NCBI GenBank assembly: GCA_943735955.1
Contig: OX030957.1
Span: forward strand, 7,754,757 to 7,818,756
DNA: 64,000 bases
Source of the DNA: Piscicola geometra
Taxonomy: Eukaryota; Annelida; Clitellata; Hirudinida; Piscicolidae
Direction: 5' to 3'
In this document: positions 11,283 to 28,200 of the stretch, piece after piece
Layout: every line of letters starts with the position of its first letter
Numbering within the stretch: position 1 is the stretch's first letter
Program-made: the position numbers and the translations under genes
The notes under the pieces: generated by a model
Told to the model about the DNA's origin: nothing
The model's database searches: none
What the model saw: the letters and a program-made list of their open reading frames with translations, nothing else

Positions 11283-12318
11283 ATTAAGATCCTTATTTCA
11301 ATAGATAAACTTTGATGGAGAGAGCTAATAAGATTTGTTTTATTTAAGTTTTCACTTTGAAACAACTTCAGGATATAGCAGATTTGTTCTCGCAATACTT
11401 TGGTTAAAACAGTTATTTATTAATATATGAATTATAATTCAGAATTTTGTTTTTAGACGTATCCTGCTTAAAAAGCCGTTAGTAGAGTTGGCAATGACAA
11501 TCAAATTTTCGGTTGCTTGTCTAACTTAACTTACTATAAAGTAAAGCGTAAATCTAATATTTAAAAAATATCAATAGAAATTTTCAAAATAATAAAAAAT
11601 ATTGTTTAACTCAAGATTTTGTGAAACTCAACAAAATGGCGTTAACTTTGTAAATTCCAGATTATCTCTAATCGAATGTACGAGTATGAAGACGGATTCA
11701 CTAATGATTGTAGAAAGTCATCGTAATTATGCGATACTATCCAGGTAAAAATTAATTTTAATACCTATCATATACATTTTAAAAAAATTAAACTTGAGAC
11801 TCTAAAGTTTAATTTTAGGAGTTTTAAAGTAATAAAAGGCATGTTAACTTCACTAAGTGTTTCATAAAGTAGTGGCATTTAAATTTTGTTTGGTGTAATG
11901 AAAACCCGTTTTAAAACCTAAAAAGGGATTTCTCAAATAGGAGAACAGACGTTATTAAAAAACAAAACAAAAATAATTCATCTACTCAAAAATGAAAGTA
12001 ATTTTAAAAATAAACCTATATTAGTTATCTAAGTTATTTAATTTGTGTATTATCAAAAACATTAATCATTAATGTTCTTTAATAAGAATGAAACCTTAAG
12101 TCATAAATGATTCATGACTTGCTCACTTGTTTTCAGTTCTAGTCAAGAAATCAAATATGAAGAAAAGAAAAAGATCAATGACCAATATCAAAGAAATAAC
12201 ACAAAACGTAACATGTTCATTTAATTATTAAATATTCACATGTTGTAAAATTATACTATTTTTCTAAATTATGAATAAATGCTTCAAATTATATTTTTCT
12301 ATTTTTTTGACTTTACAG
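11283..12318. other. Intergenic between LSM10 and the zinc finger gene
   Basis: Very AT-rich. LSM10 (minus) and the zinc finger gene (plus) diverge from this interval, so it should hold both promoters. No obvious core element could be named with confidence. The first exon of the zinc finger gene may also lie here. Confidence 0.4.
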
Positions 12319-15300
12319 ACATATTTTTGAAAGAAATGATAGAATCGTCTATTAAAAATGGCAGCATTCAATGTGTCACTGACTCAAAGAAAGAAAAAAA
12401 CAAGAAAAGCAGTGATTCAAACAACAATAACAGCAACAGTCCCAGCAGCAGCAATAACAATGCTCAAAGCCACAGCTCAAATACCACCACCAACAACAAC
12501 AACAACAATGATGGAGATGATGATGAGGAAGAGGACAAAAACAACAGAAATAACAACAAAAACACTGCAACAAGGGGAAAAGACTGCAAGTACGAGTGTT
12601 CGGAGTGTGCACAGACGTTTGCGTTCAAGAGCGACCTCACGCGCCACATGCAGAGTGCACACAAGGGCGCCGAGGTTGTCCTCTTCAGCTGCCACTTGTG
12701 CACCAAGAAGTTCAAGATCGAGGCGTGCTACTGGAAACATGTGCATCTGCACCAAGCTGTAGTCTTTCATGCTGTTCCTTCCATAAAAATAATAATATTC
12801 TTTTCCTTATAATTATTTCAATTATTTATTTTCACAATATATAGAATGAGGCTTTTCTTGCATTTTAATTTTGTAGTATAGATCATTACAAAAATCTTCT
12901 ATTCTTGACTGACTATCTCCACACACACACTCACCCACATACAAACACGCTCACACACACACAGAGCATGAAGCACACGTGTTCAGTGTGTGCACAGGAG
13001 TTTGAAGACCAACAAAGCCTCTCGCAACACCATGCCACCTTCCACATCGTCAAGTCAGGCTACAGTCATTGTCACACTCTAATGCGGAATATTTATAAAT
13101 AATGTTAATCATTACTTCTTATTATTTATTCGGGATTATTCATTGGTTAGGCTTTCTGAGACTGCTTTGCATCTCAAAACATTTAATTCAAATTGTGCAC
13201 GCTTCATACTGCAGGGATGAGCTTGTTGGCGGTGGAAACGTTAAAAAAGGTAGCTAAGAGTGTCTTATCGATTATTTTTGTACATAAAGGCCTTTAAAGT
13301 GCTTATGACTTGTCCATTCATTGCTAGAATGCCTTCTACATCCACTTTTATCTTTGTCTTAATCTCTACTATCACATCCACCTCCAACACCACATCCATC
13401 CCACCTTCACCACCTCCAACACCACATCCATCTCCACCTTCACCACCTCCAACACCAAATCCATCCCACCTTCACCACCTCCAACACCACCTCCATCTCC
13501 ACCTTCACCATCTCATCCAGCAGAGCCTCCCATCCTCACTAAAGCAGACACCTCCTTCCAAGCGATCAGCTTCCCACACACCAACAAATACCACATCACT
13601 TCCATTATAAACTCTTCCAATAATGCCAAACTTGGCTTCAAGGCTTTCCAAGGCAACAGCAACGTGGACCTTGCTGCAAATGCTTCATCTTTTTCACAAA
13701 AACTCTCCACTGACAACACTGACAACAAGAACTGCATTGGTAGTAGTAGTAGTACCAGTAGTGACAACAACAAAAACAGCAGTAGTAGTAGGGATACTAG
13801 TAGTAGTGGTAACAGTGGCATTAGTAGTAGCAGCCAGAGCAGTGTCTCGGGCTTGGTGGAGGGCATAAACGTCATCGACAGCAGCAAAGGCAAGAAGGTG
13901 GTCGTCTACCACTGCACCAAGTGCGACAAGGTTCGTCTTCTCGCTGCAACTGCTGCTTCTTATACTATTATATCTAGTACTATCTGCTGCTATCATTAGT
14001 ATTCTGTATCTAATAATAGTAAGAATTTTTTATATTTCATTAATAATTTGGTAAATAAAAAAATATTCTATTTCACTATTCCAAATTAAAAGCCGCTCGA
14101 CCACCAATCAACCACAAATTTTATAATACTATTTCTAATCAAAAGCCACCGTCATCACACCACCACACCACATAACACTGCAGTCGTACAACCGACAACT
14201 GCTCTACGACGAGCACTTGCGGGTGCACGCTGGCCTGAAGCCCTTCTGCTGCGAGATCTGTGGTCGCATGTTCGCCAGGGAGAGCAACCTGGCAGGCCAC
14301 CGTCAGAGCCACAAGCAGTCGAAGGTCTACCGGTCAGTCTGCGTGTGTGTGTGTGCTGCTGATGGAAAATTTACTTTTATAGATTTTTCAATTCGCATTT
14401 GTTTTCTGTAAATTTTATTTATATCCCATTATTACATCTTTATTATCAAAACCATCACTTTCACCATCTTTATCATCATCATCAATAACACCGTCTAAAA
14501 TCATCATCATCATCATCACCAATCACACCAGCTGCAAGGTGTGCAAGGTGAAGTTCAGCATAAAGCAGAAGTTGGTTCTGCATGAGTTGGTGCACGACCT
14601 GGAGGAGCCCTACAAGTGCCACTTGTGTGTCGCCCGCTTCGTCAGGTGCTGTCTGCCTGCCTCTGCTTGCTTGTTTGTCTGTTTGTTTGTCTGCTTATCT
14701 GTGTGCTTGTCTGTCTGTCTGCGTGTGTGTACAATTTTTCACGTGTATTTTTGTTTTTGTGGTTTTCTGATAGCAGAAGGGTCCACGTACAAGAGTAGTA
14801 CATACACTGACACACAAATACAGAGAGGCAGACCTGCAGGAACATCTGCTGATTCACCCTCAGTATGCTGGCAAGCGCTCCGTCGAGGACAGGAGTGCTG
14901 CCAAGGGAGGAGGAGGAGTCAGTGAGGAGCAGACAGATGGTTGGTTGGGTGGTGGTAGGTGGGTGGGTGTGTAGTGGGCTGGTGGGTGTGGTGAGTGGGT
15001 AAATGGATGGCTGAAAGGTGGACGTCTAGATGTGGGGATAGAATAATGGATGGGGATTGGGTGGGTAAATGTGTGGATGGTTGTGTATCATGGAAGTCCC
15101 ATCACCACCGTGACGACAGACAATGAAATGGTGTCTCAACCCATCATCGAGGAGATCATCCTCGACCAGAACATCATCTCGGACTGCATTGGCGAGGGAG
15201 GCACTGCAGTGATGTACGGTGGCGGCATGGAGTTGTCAGAGGCGGTCTACAAACACGACGGCCTTCTCGGCAGCACCATCAACTACCTGGTCAACCACGC

Positions 15301-15392
15301 TGGCAGTGTCGTCTCCCACGAGGAGAGTGTGGACCACCACCATCATGCCTTTCATAACGACAAAGATGCTCTTGCTGCTCTCAATGACCCCT

Positions 15393-15428
<36 letters not shown>

Positions 15429-17196
15429 GCAGTGCCAACTTTAGTGACAGCAACAACAACAAGCCAGCCAGCATCACTCCAGGCAGCTTCAAGAAGTACT
15501 CCAAGGCCGGAAGCAGCGCTGATCCGGTGAACTTCCACACCGATGAAAAGGCAGTGCCAGGTGTGAAACAGGAGGTACTGAGCGAGGAGGAGGAAGAGGA
15601 AGAGGATGAGAATTCAACGAATGCCAGCGACGATCGTCCGACCATCGCGAAGAACGGAGAATGCATCAACGAAGTGACACACTACTTGACGCCGAGTGGC
15701 AAGATCAGGCCGTACATCTTCTGCGAACTGTGCGGGCAGCCGTACAAGCTGATGCGAGAGTACCATGACCACATGCGCAGGCACACCGGCCTCAAGCCCT
15801 ACTGCTGTGAAGTGTGCGGCAAGACATTCCATAGGTTGATTTCCTTTTACTGTATTCCTCTAATTTTTGTGCACCAACACACATACACACAAACAATCAC
15901 ACACAAACAATCACACACAAACAATCACACACAAACAATCACACACAAACAATCACACACAAACAATCACACACAAACAATCACACACAAACAATCACAC
16001 ACAAATCACACATACACATCAGGTCGAAGAACCTCTCAGCTCACCGCTACTCTCACGTCGAAGTGAAGAGGCACAAGTGTGACGTGTGTGGCAAGTGCTT
16101 CCCGTTGAGCACCCGCCTCAAGATCCACCAGAGGATCCACACTGGAGAGAAACCCTATGAGTGTGAGCTGTGCCAACAACGCTTCATCAGGTGTGCTGTG
16201 CGGTGTGTGTTATTTGTTCTTTTGTGTTGAGGTTTGGTGTAGAAGCTATGAACTATCTTTTTTTGAAATCTCATTTAGTAAAATTTGCTATTTCTGGTTA
16301 CTTCCTGGCCTTCACCTCACCCATCTGAACCTCCACCACACCACCGCCATTCGCCAGACGCAACGACTACATGGACCACAGACGCAAGCACACAGGCGGC
16401 AACACGTGCGTGCACTGCAACAAGAAGTACAGCAAGTTGGAGACGCTGCGAGAACACATAAACGACAAGCACAACAAGGTAGCTTTGGTGTGTGCACTCT
16501 GTGGCACTATTGCCGCTCACTCTGCTAGCTTACGTCTGGTTATATAGAGATTACTTACGAGTATCTGTTGTGGCATTGTAATAATTAATTTAATAATAAT
16601 ATTATCATTATTATTATTAATATTATTATCATCTGATGCACCACAAAGGTGAAGCCGATAAAGTGCAAGCTGTGCGACGAGAGGTTCAGCTACTCAGTGG
16701 CGCTGTACAGGCACATGAAGAAGCACAGAGGTGCCACTGCTTGTCTTGGTGCTTGTGCCACTGCTTGTCTTGGTGCTTGTGCCACTGCTTGTCTTGGTGC
16801 TTGTGCCACTGCTTGTCTTGGTGCTTGTGCCACTGCTTGTCTTGGTGCTTGTGCCACTGCTTGTCTTGGTGCTTGTGCTTGGAACTTTTCAGGAAAAGGA
16901 TGATGTGCATGCTTAAGATGCTTGTTTGTAGCACCATCTAGCGAGCTTTATTAAATAATTCTTAGGTTGCAGATTTGTAGCACCATCTAGCGAACTTAAT
17001 TAAATAATTAACTACCGTTAAGCCTTCACTAAGTGTTATCCACTACTTCCACCCAGGCGAGGAGAAGGATCTGAACAAGAAGGTGCACTTCTGCAGGCAC
17101 TGCTCCAAGTCCTTCACCAGACCATGCCTCTTGAACCGACACATCGCCAAAGCTCACCCGCAAGCCGTCGAAGCCACTGCTGCTGCTTCCGAATGA
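12319..17196 (+). CDS. Multi-exon C2H2 zinc finger protein, 14 fingers
   Basis: Likely nuclear DNA-binding protein. Exons: about 12319-12758, 12965-13053, a Ser/Asn-rich exon ending 13930 whose start (about 13400-13510) is uncertain, 14184-14332, 14532-14645, 14824-14939, 15120-15834, 16023-16190, 16358-16478, 16649-16730 and 17057-17196 (TGA). Fingers in order start YECSEC, FSCHLC, HTCSVC, YHCTKC, FCCEIC, RCKVC, YKCHLC, IFCELC, YCCEVC, HKCDVC, YECELC, NTCVHC, IKCKLC and HFCRHC. A TGEKPYE-type linker joins fingers 10-11; other linkers are irregular. Many fingers are cut by an intron just after the second cysteine loop. An Asn-rich acidic region precedes finger 1 and a long acidic, poly-Asn/poly-Glu region precedes finger 8. 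An N-terminal exon may be missing. No SCAN, KRAB or BTB domain is seen. Confidence 0.82.
15880..16018. repeat. 14 bp tandem repeat in zinc finger gene intron
   Basis: About nine copies of AAACAATCACACAC lie directly before the acceptor of the exon at 16023. Confidence 0.9.
16731..16877. repeat. 24 bp minisatellite in zinc finger gene intron
   Basis: Six near-perfect copies of a 24 bp unit containing GTGCCACTGCTTGTCTTGG. It begins exactly at the splice donor (CACAGAG|gtgcca), so each copy repeats a gtgcc donor-like start. Confidence 0.9.
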
Positions 17197-18472
17197 TGTG
17201 GTCGTGGTGATGGTTGTTGTAGTGGCGGTTGAACAAATTTATTTGAGAGTTGATTGAGTTGGTGGTCTGGTTGTCTGTCTATCTTCTGGAGTATGTGATG
17301 GATGTTACATGCGTGGTGTTGCATATTTTCAGTTTATTTCACCATTAATGACTCGCCTCTCTCGTCGATGGCGTGTGTAGATAGTGACTAGGGCCCATGA
17401 TGCCAATATTCCACAGTGAAGTCGAATACACCTTTCCATATTCGATTTATAGATAAAGAAGGTTATCAATTAAAATCTCAAACTCTTGCATTCTTAAGCC
17501 AAAAATCTTGTAAAGAGTGCTGCACACACCAATAACCTTTTGCACCAGTCACACTCTGGTCTCGAGTGTTGCACTTATGGCATATAGGGCCTTATTTATT
17601 GCTTCTTACGGGCCTAATGATAGTTTTGCCGTCATTTACTGCCTAATCGCGTTCGCTGCACAACAATGAGTTCATCAAGTTATATAATAATAATTATAGC
17701 CTATGGTAATTTTCCTGAATATTAGTATGAATAATGGTAAATATAAATTGACACTCAAACCTTATTTCGGTATTTATTAGAAATCGAATTGAATTTCAAA
17801 GATTGTTCAGAGTTCACAATGTAGCAGGCATTTACAATAAAGTCGAAAATGAATCAGACTAGCGAGAAAGCTATTGCATAGGAATAAAAGCAAACGTTGA
17901 AGTGGTTAATGGAGACAATAATGATATTCTAAATGATTTCGTATCGATATTGATGAAGCAATGGAGAAGACCAGTGAGCACGGCGTTAGGTAAACCACAG
18001 AAGAGAAACATATTTTCTTTAGAGCCATTAGCTACGTCTTTCTATTCAGTTTTTCTGCCAAATGTTCCAAATCCTCATTTTGTTCTAACCATTCAAACTA
18101 ATCTGATTTGACCGTTAACTAATCCGCATTCTATAACATAATATAGAAATCTTCTCTTATGCTCCTTTTAATGTAATTAAACTTCATGAATGGTATTATC
18201 AGTGGCAGTATGCAAGCGTAAGGATGTTGATATGTGTGTAAGACACGAAGCAGATAATGAAGGAGGCTTAATTTAGGATTAATTACTGCACTTGAGAACA
18301 CACAGCCCATTACGAGCCATTATAGCTCTCAAGTTTACGAAAGAGAAAAGATAGCAGTAAATAAAAATAAATAAACAAATAAATTTAATTAGTTAATGGT
18401 TTTAAAGGTTAATGGTCTTTCACAAAACAAAGCATATACATAGAGTTATTCAATAAAGAATGAGACAGATGG
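17197..18472. other. Intergenic between convergent genes
   Basis: 3' flank of the zinc finger gene (plus) and of the His-rich secreted protein gene (minus). It contains several AATAAA-like A/T runs, for example near 18362-18385, but no coding segment was supported. Confidence 0.4.
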
Positions 18473-23066
<4,594 letters not shown>

Positions 23067-25256
23067 TGTTACGTTGTGTTTGTGTCGAAGTTGCAAGTGT
23101 ATTCCAAGCTACATTTCAACGAAGAAGCTCTATTTCTAACTTAGAAGGTCGATCCATTTGACGGATTGTAACGATTTAAAATATCAGTTATAATAATAAC
23201 AATAAAAATAATAATTATTATTATCAGTTATCAAATAAAAAAGTATTAATTAAATTTCCACTACGTTTACAGCTGCTGTTCACAAAATGTATTGAAGAAG
23301 TGTCAAAAGTATCAGCTATTGAAGAAAGATTGTAAAGGTTTTCAGCATGCCTTCGCTTTAAGTCAACACTTAATGTTGACGAATTCATGGGCATGTAGAT
23401 ATATGTGTGTACATTCGAAAGGTTAACTCGAATACATATGTGTTTAAATGGCAGGCATTGTATGAGCCTGCTTTGACAGATAAATAAATTAGACTCTACA
23501 TGTGACTATTGAGCCATTGTCAGTTTGGAGTCAGAACAAAGGCATTCATGTACTCATCGTATAGATCCCTAAGACGATTATTATTAGCTTTTCATAACTT
23601 TTTATGCCTCACAACCTATGATTCACTCACATTTTCAATACATTGAAACGATCGCCTGCGCAACATCACCTTCGAATGCCTCTACTGCTTGTGGCAGTGT
23701 TGAATGAGGCTGCTTGATGTATTACTTTCTTGAATGCAAGAATTTAAACTTTCTTGGGCCTGTCAAATAAGTTGAAACATCGACAATGTAGGTTTGAGGG
23801 AGTCGATGTTCTTTGATTAGGCAAAGCCTCATCACCATGGCATTGAATCCATTAGGACGGAAGAAACATCATTTTTATGCCTATATTTACTACATGAACT
23901 CTTCTACTGGTATCAAAACCAACTAGTATTAATAATATTATACAATTATTTTGAACATAAAATTTTGGAATAGCCTCTTTAAATAATGAAGAAACCATTG
24001 CAAAACTCTTAATTCGACGATCAAAGGAAGGAGTCAGAGAGGGGGGTGCGAGGTCACTGAGACACATGCGCAATGGCGTGCCAATGAAAGGAAGTTAGAA
24101 GGGTCATAGAATAAAATTATATTGTTTTTTGATAGATTAAGTTTTTTTGTGAAAAAAGAAAAATTAAATAATGAGAAAAGTTTCTTCAAAGATAAGTATA
24201 CAAATGACAGGGAACTAGTCTATCAGAAGTTGCTTAGATATAGAGAATGAAGCAAATCTAGTTCCTCTCAAACACCTAGCGACTAAAATGAATTTATTTA
24301 TTTAAATTCTAAAATCCTATTATTCTTAATGAAAACGTTTTTAATTTTTGTTTTACATTTTCTTCGTTCTCAAATAAAAATATTGAATTATTTACAAAAT
24401 CGATTACTTGTTGTTTGTAGGATATCTATTGAATTTTTACTCCAATCATAATAATTAAATTATTTAATAATTTTTTAACTAGCAGAAATAGATGGAGTCA
24501 TTGATACTTTCATGCGTGCACTTCTACCCCTGGTGTTCATATTTTTCTAATAAAAAAATAGATAAATTTCACACTTTTATTGGAATTTAAAAACTTTAAA
24601 AATTCACTACCACAAAAACACTCCAATTGACACTTTGTTTTTCATTGAAAATTAATATTAGGATGGCAACTGAGTGTTTTGATCGATCTTCAATTCCTAT
24701 AGTTTCAGTACTACTCAGATAAGCACTTGTGCAATGAAAGCACTTCAAATCAACAAGTGCCTGTGCAATCGTGGACTCTGGAACTGTTGAGACTAGACAG
24801 GTAGAAAGAGATAAGTAAGAAGTATTCAAATTGTTATGGCATAAATCAGCTTGTATTTTAGGATGGATTTATGTTTCTTGAGCCAAAACTCGGTCAGAAA
24901 GTCTTTTTCCTCTGAATACAACCAGATGCAACTCAATTGTTGACAAAGTTGCGCATTTCTCTAAATTTGTTTTATTAGCATATTAAAAATAATTGTGAGA
25001 ACAATAATAACAACTAACTAATGAATTCATTAGCTCCAAATGCATATTAATGTTCGAGTGCTTACCCGAGCAAACAGTGATGATTGTCTCATTCAAAGCC
25101 AACCCTCTCGTGACATTTAAAGTACCGAAAGCGTTTTGAAATCGCCATTCGAATGTTGCTACTCTGTTCGAGAATTAAATAGGCGCATCTTAGATTTTCC
25201 ACTGAAGCCATAAGAGTATTATAAAAGTTTTCGAGTTGAAAAGAAAACTCACTAGG
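23067..25256. other. Intergenic between divergent genes, nothing supported
   Basis: AT-rich. The His-rich gene starts leftward at 23066 and the L1-like gene rightward at 25257, so promoters of both should lie here. Short open frames (for example 23852-24073 and 24596-24829, minus) have no recognisable content. Confidence 0.4.
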
Positions 25257-28200
25257 ATGATAGTGGATGCGAAATATGCCATTGGTCTTTACTGTCTTCT
25301 CATCGGCTTTTCCATCGATGGTAAATTAGTCAATCAATCAATCAAATAGATTTCTATAGCGCTCTTTCTTCAAATTCTATTTTGTTTACAAAATTAAAAA
25401 CCCACGAAGAGAGAACACAATGCTTAAAAAATTAATAATTTTGTTATTTAAACTTTTAATTGAGCACTCAATTCAGTCATATCGACATCTCGATCCTCAA
25501 GCAAGCACCACCCTTCCAGCACAGACCTTCAGCAAGCCACCTCGCATACTGGCGGAATGGCCGGAAAAGTTTTTCTACCGAAAAAACTCAGACCACATCC
25601 TCAACTGCACAGCAACTGGCTTGCCTGTCATCAAGTGCTCTTGTGTTTCAAGTCAATCAAAAACACGAAATTAATAACTACACAAAAAACATTGAAAACT
25701 CACCCCACAGGTATTCTTTCTTCAAAGACAACTTCGTTATTCATGAGGAGCCAGACGGCGTTCTCAAACTGCCGTCACTGCAGAAGGAAAACGAGGGAAA
25801 CTACCACTGCACCGCTACAAACAAGTACGGAGTCTCGAGGACCAGAGATACAGCCTTTATTCAGGGCACTGAAGTTAGTTCCATCATTTGTGAATTCATT
25901 AGTCTCAGTTGTGTTCCTTTTTTAGCACCAGTTCACTGAAGTTGTTCCTAAAATTTCGAAACCACTTATGAGACTTCTTCACCCTACAAGATCCTGTTTA
26001 AAGATATGAACTACTCAATGTCTGCTGACACACGCACTTCGAAGTTCCATATACCCTGCAAACCCAATGAGGCTCCGATGCGGCCCTCTGGAGAGTTCAA
26101 GTGGTTCAGTAAGTCTCTAGGCGTTGAGATGAACCTGAAAGAAGGCAAAGATATTCAGATCGATCACGAAGGTGCATTAGTTCTTTGTTGACTTTTTGTT
26201 TTATTCTTTATTAAATTATATCTTCTTCTATATCTTTATTTATACCTTTCAATATTTTCACATAAATCCCACTCATCTACTCACCCATCCATCCCAACAG
26301 GCACCATCCACCTTGCCAATCTATTCAACTTCAATAGGGACAAATACTATTTTCGTTGCGAAGCCAGGAGCCCTTTACTAGATCAGTGGGCTCGGTCTGG
26401 AAATGCTGAAGTGACTTTCAAAGACGGTGGCTGAATGTTGTGCTTGCGCATTATTTTCCTTAAAACTTTCCAGTCTTTGAACCTTCTCCAGCTCGTAGGC
26501 CCACCACACAGGCGCCTCCTTGCCAGAGACTCCTCCCACTCTCATGACGTCATCATCCTCGTCTGCCAATCAAGTCATCGTACTGGACGAAAAGTTCTTG
26601 TCGCTGAAGTGCTTGTTCGGAGGATAGTGAGTGATCAATTAGTTCCCAACTCCAGCTCTATTTCTTCATTACTTTTTTTTCTAATTTTACTTTTTTTTTA
26701 AACCGTGCAACTACCTTTCCGTCTTGCCAGTCCCACCCCTGACGTGAAGTGGTACAGTGCGGCTGACCCATCACGCGAGCTGCCCCCTTACGACTGGCCC
26801 AGATCACTTGATAGCACTAGCGTGACCTACAGGGGAAGCGTAGACGAGACGTTGATTGGCTCTTACATCTGCAAGGGGGTCAACAGCAAAGGACAAGCGA
26901 GTCACACCATGACGGTCGTATGTAAGTGCATTGAGCTCTACTCGTGTGCCAACTCAGACAAACACAGCATATGGTTCCAATTGTGACTTTAAAATTAATT
27001 ATTCTTTAAATTTTTTTAAAACCAAAAGTGTAATGGATTGAAGTTGTCGTCAATCCCCAACCATCTCCTCCCACCAGCAAAGCCGACTTTTTGGTCCGAG
27101 AATGACAAGTTGCAGAGCGTGGTGGCGAGTGAAGGAGATGACATTGCGCTGAAGTGTCTTGCAAAGTAATGACCCTGTAGTGGCTTGTCAAGCCATCATC
27201 GTTATTGTTCGCTCCAGAATAATTTAAGAAAAGATAAAAACTGCTAATATTTTATTTTAGAGAAAAAAATACTATCACGCAATTATAAAACTGATGAATT
27301 TTAAATTATAATTTTTGAATTTCTATCTTGAGATTCTCATACTCGCTAGGTCAGAGCCTGCGGCAGAGGTTCGGTGGTTCCGGAATGGAGTCGAGCTGAC
27401 TGGTTGGTCGGGCGATTTATAAGCGGTTTTTATCTTTGAAAATAGATTTTCTGTTGGAAGTGTTAATTTTTAGTTTTTATCCCATTGAACATGCTTATAT
27501 TATTTTCCTATTCAGATTTTGTAAAAAATAAACCAATAGTTTTTAGAATGCCATTTATTTCTCTACATTTCACCACATTTCCAATTCCCTTCAGGGAAGA
27601 ACATACCGCCTAACTACGTCTTCCATGGTAACCTCAGTGAACTGACGATCCAAGGAGCATGCACGTCATGCGATGAACCCGACCACGCTGTCATCCAGTA
27701 CCAAGCTACCAACCTCTATGGCACGCTGACTTCTGAAGCGTCTGTCACTGTGCTAGGTGGGTTTTTTGGAAATATTTAATATATTTTTCTCTTTTAAGTT
27801 TGAGATAGACAAGTCGAGATACTTTTACTTCTACCCAAATTTGTCGACAGTTACGAAATGAAACTTCGGAAACAATAACGCTAATTGTGCACTAAAGCAT
27901 CCTCACCCATTGATGAATCTCGAACCAGCTTTTTCTCCAACAACTTTCCTTCAGAGCGCACGAAAGTTGACGAAGAGCTGAGCAGTCTGATGGACGTCCA
28001 TTGGCAGAAGGACATGAATGTGTCATTCCTGGCGGTGGCGAAAAGTGATCCGAGCGTGCCTGTCACCTTCAAGTGGTTCTTCAACGAGGTCGAAGTGCTG
28101 CCTGACCAGGATGCCAGGTGCCTTCTATTCGCTGTTTCGTTCTTCAGACGTTCGTTTCTAGAAAATTCATACGTTTGGTCGTTCAAAGTTAGTTGATTTT

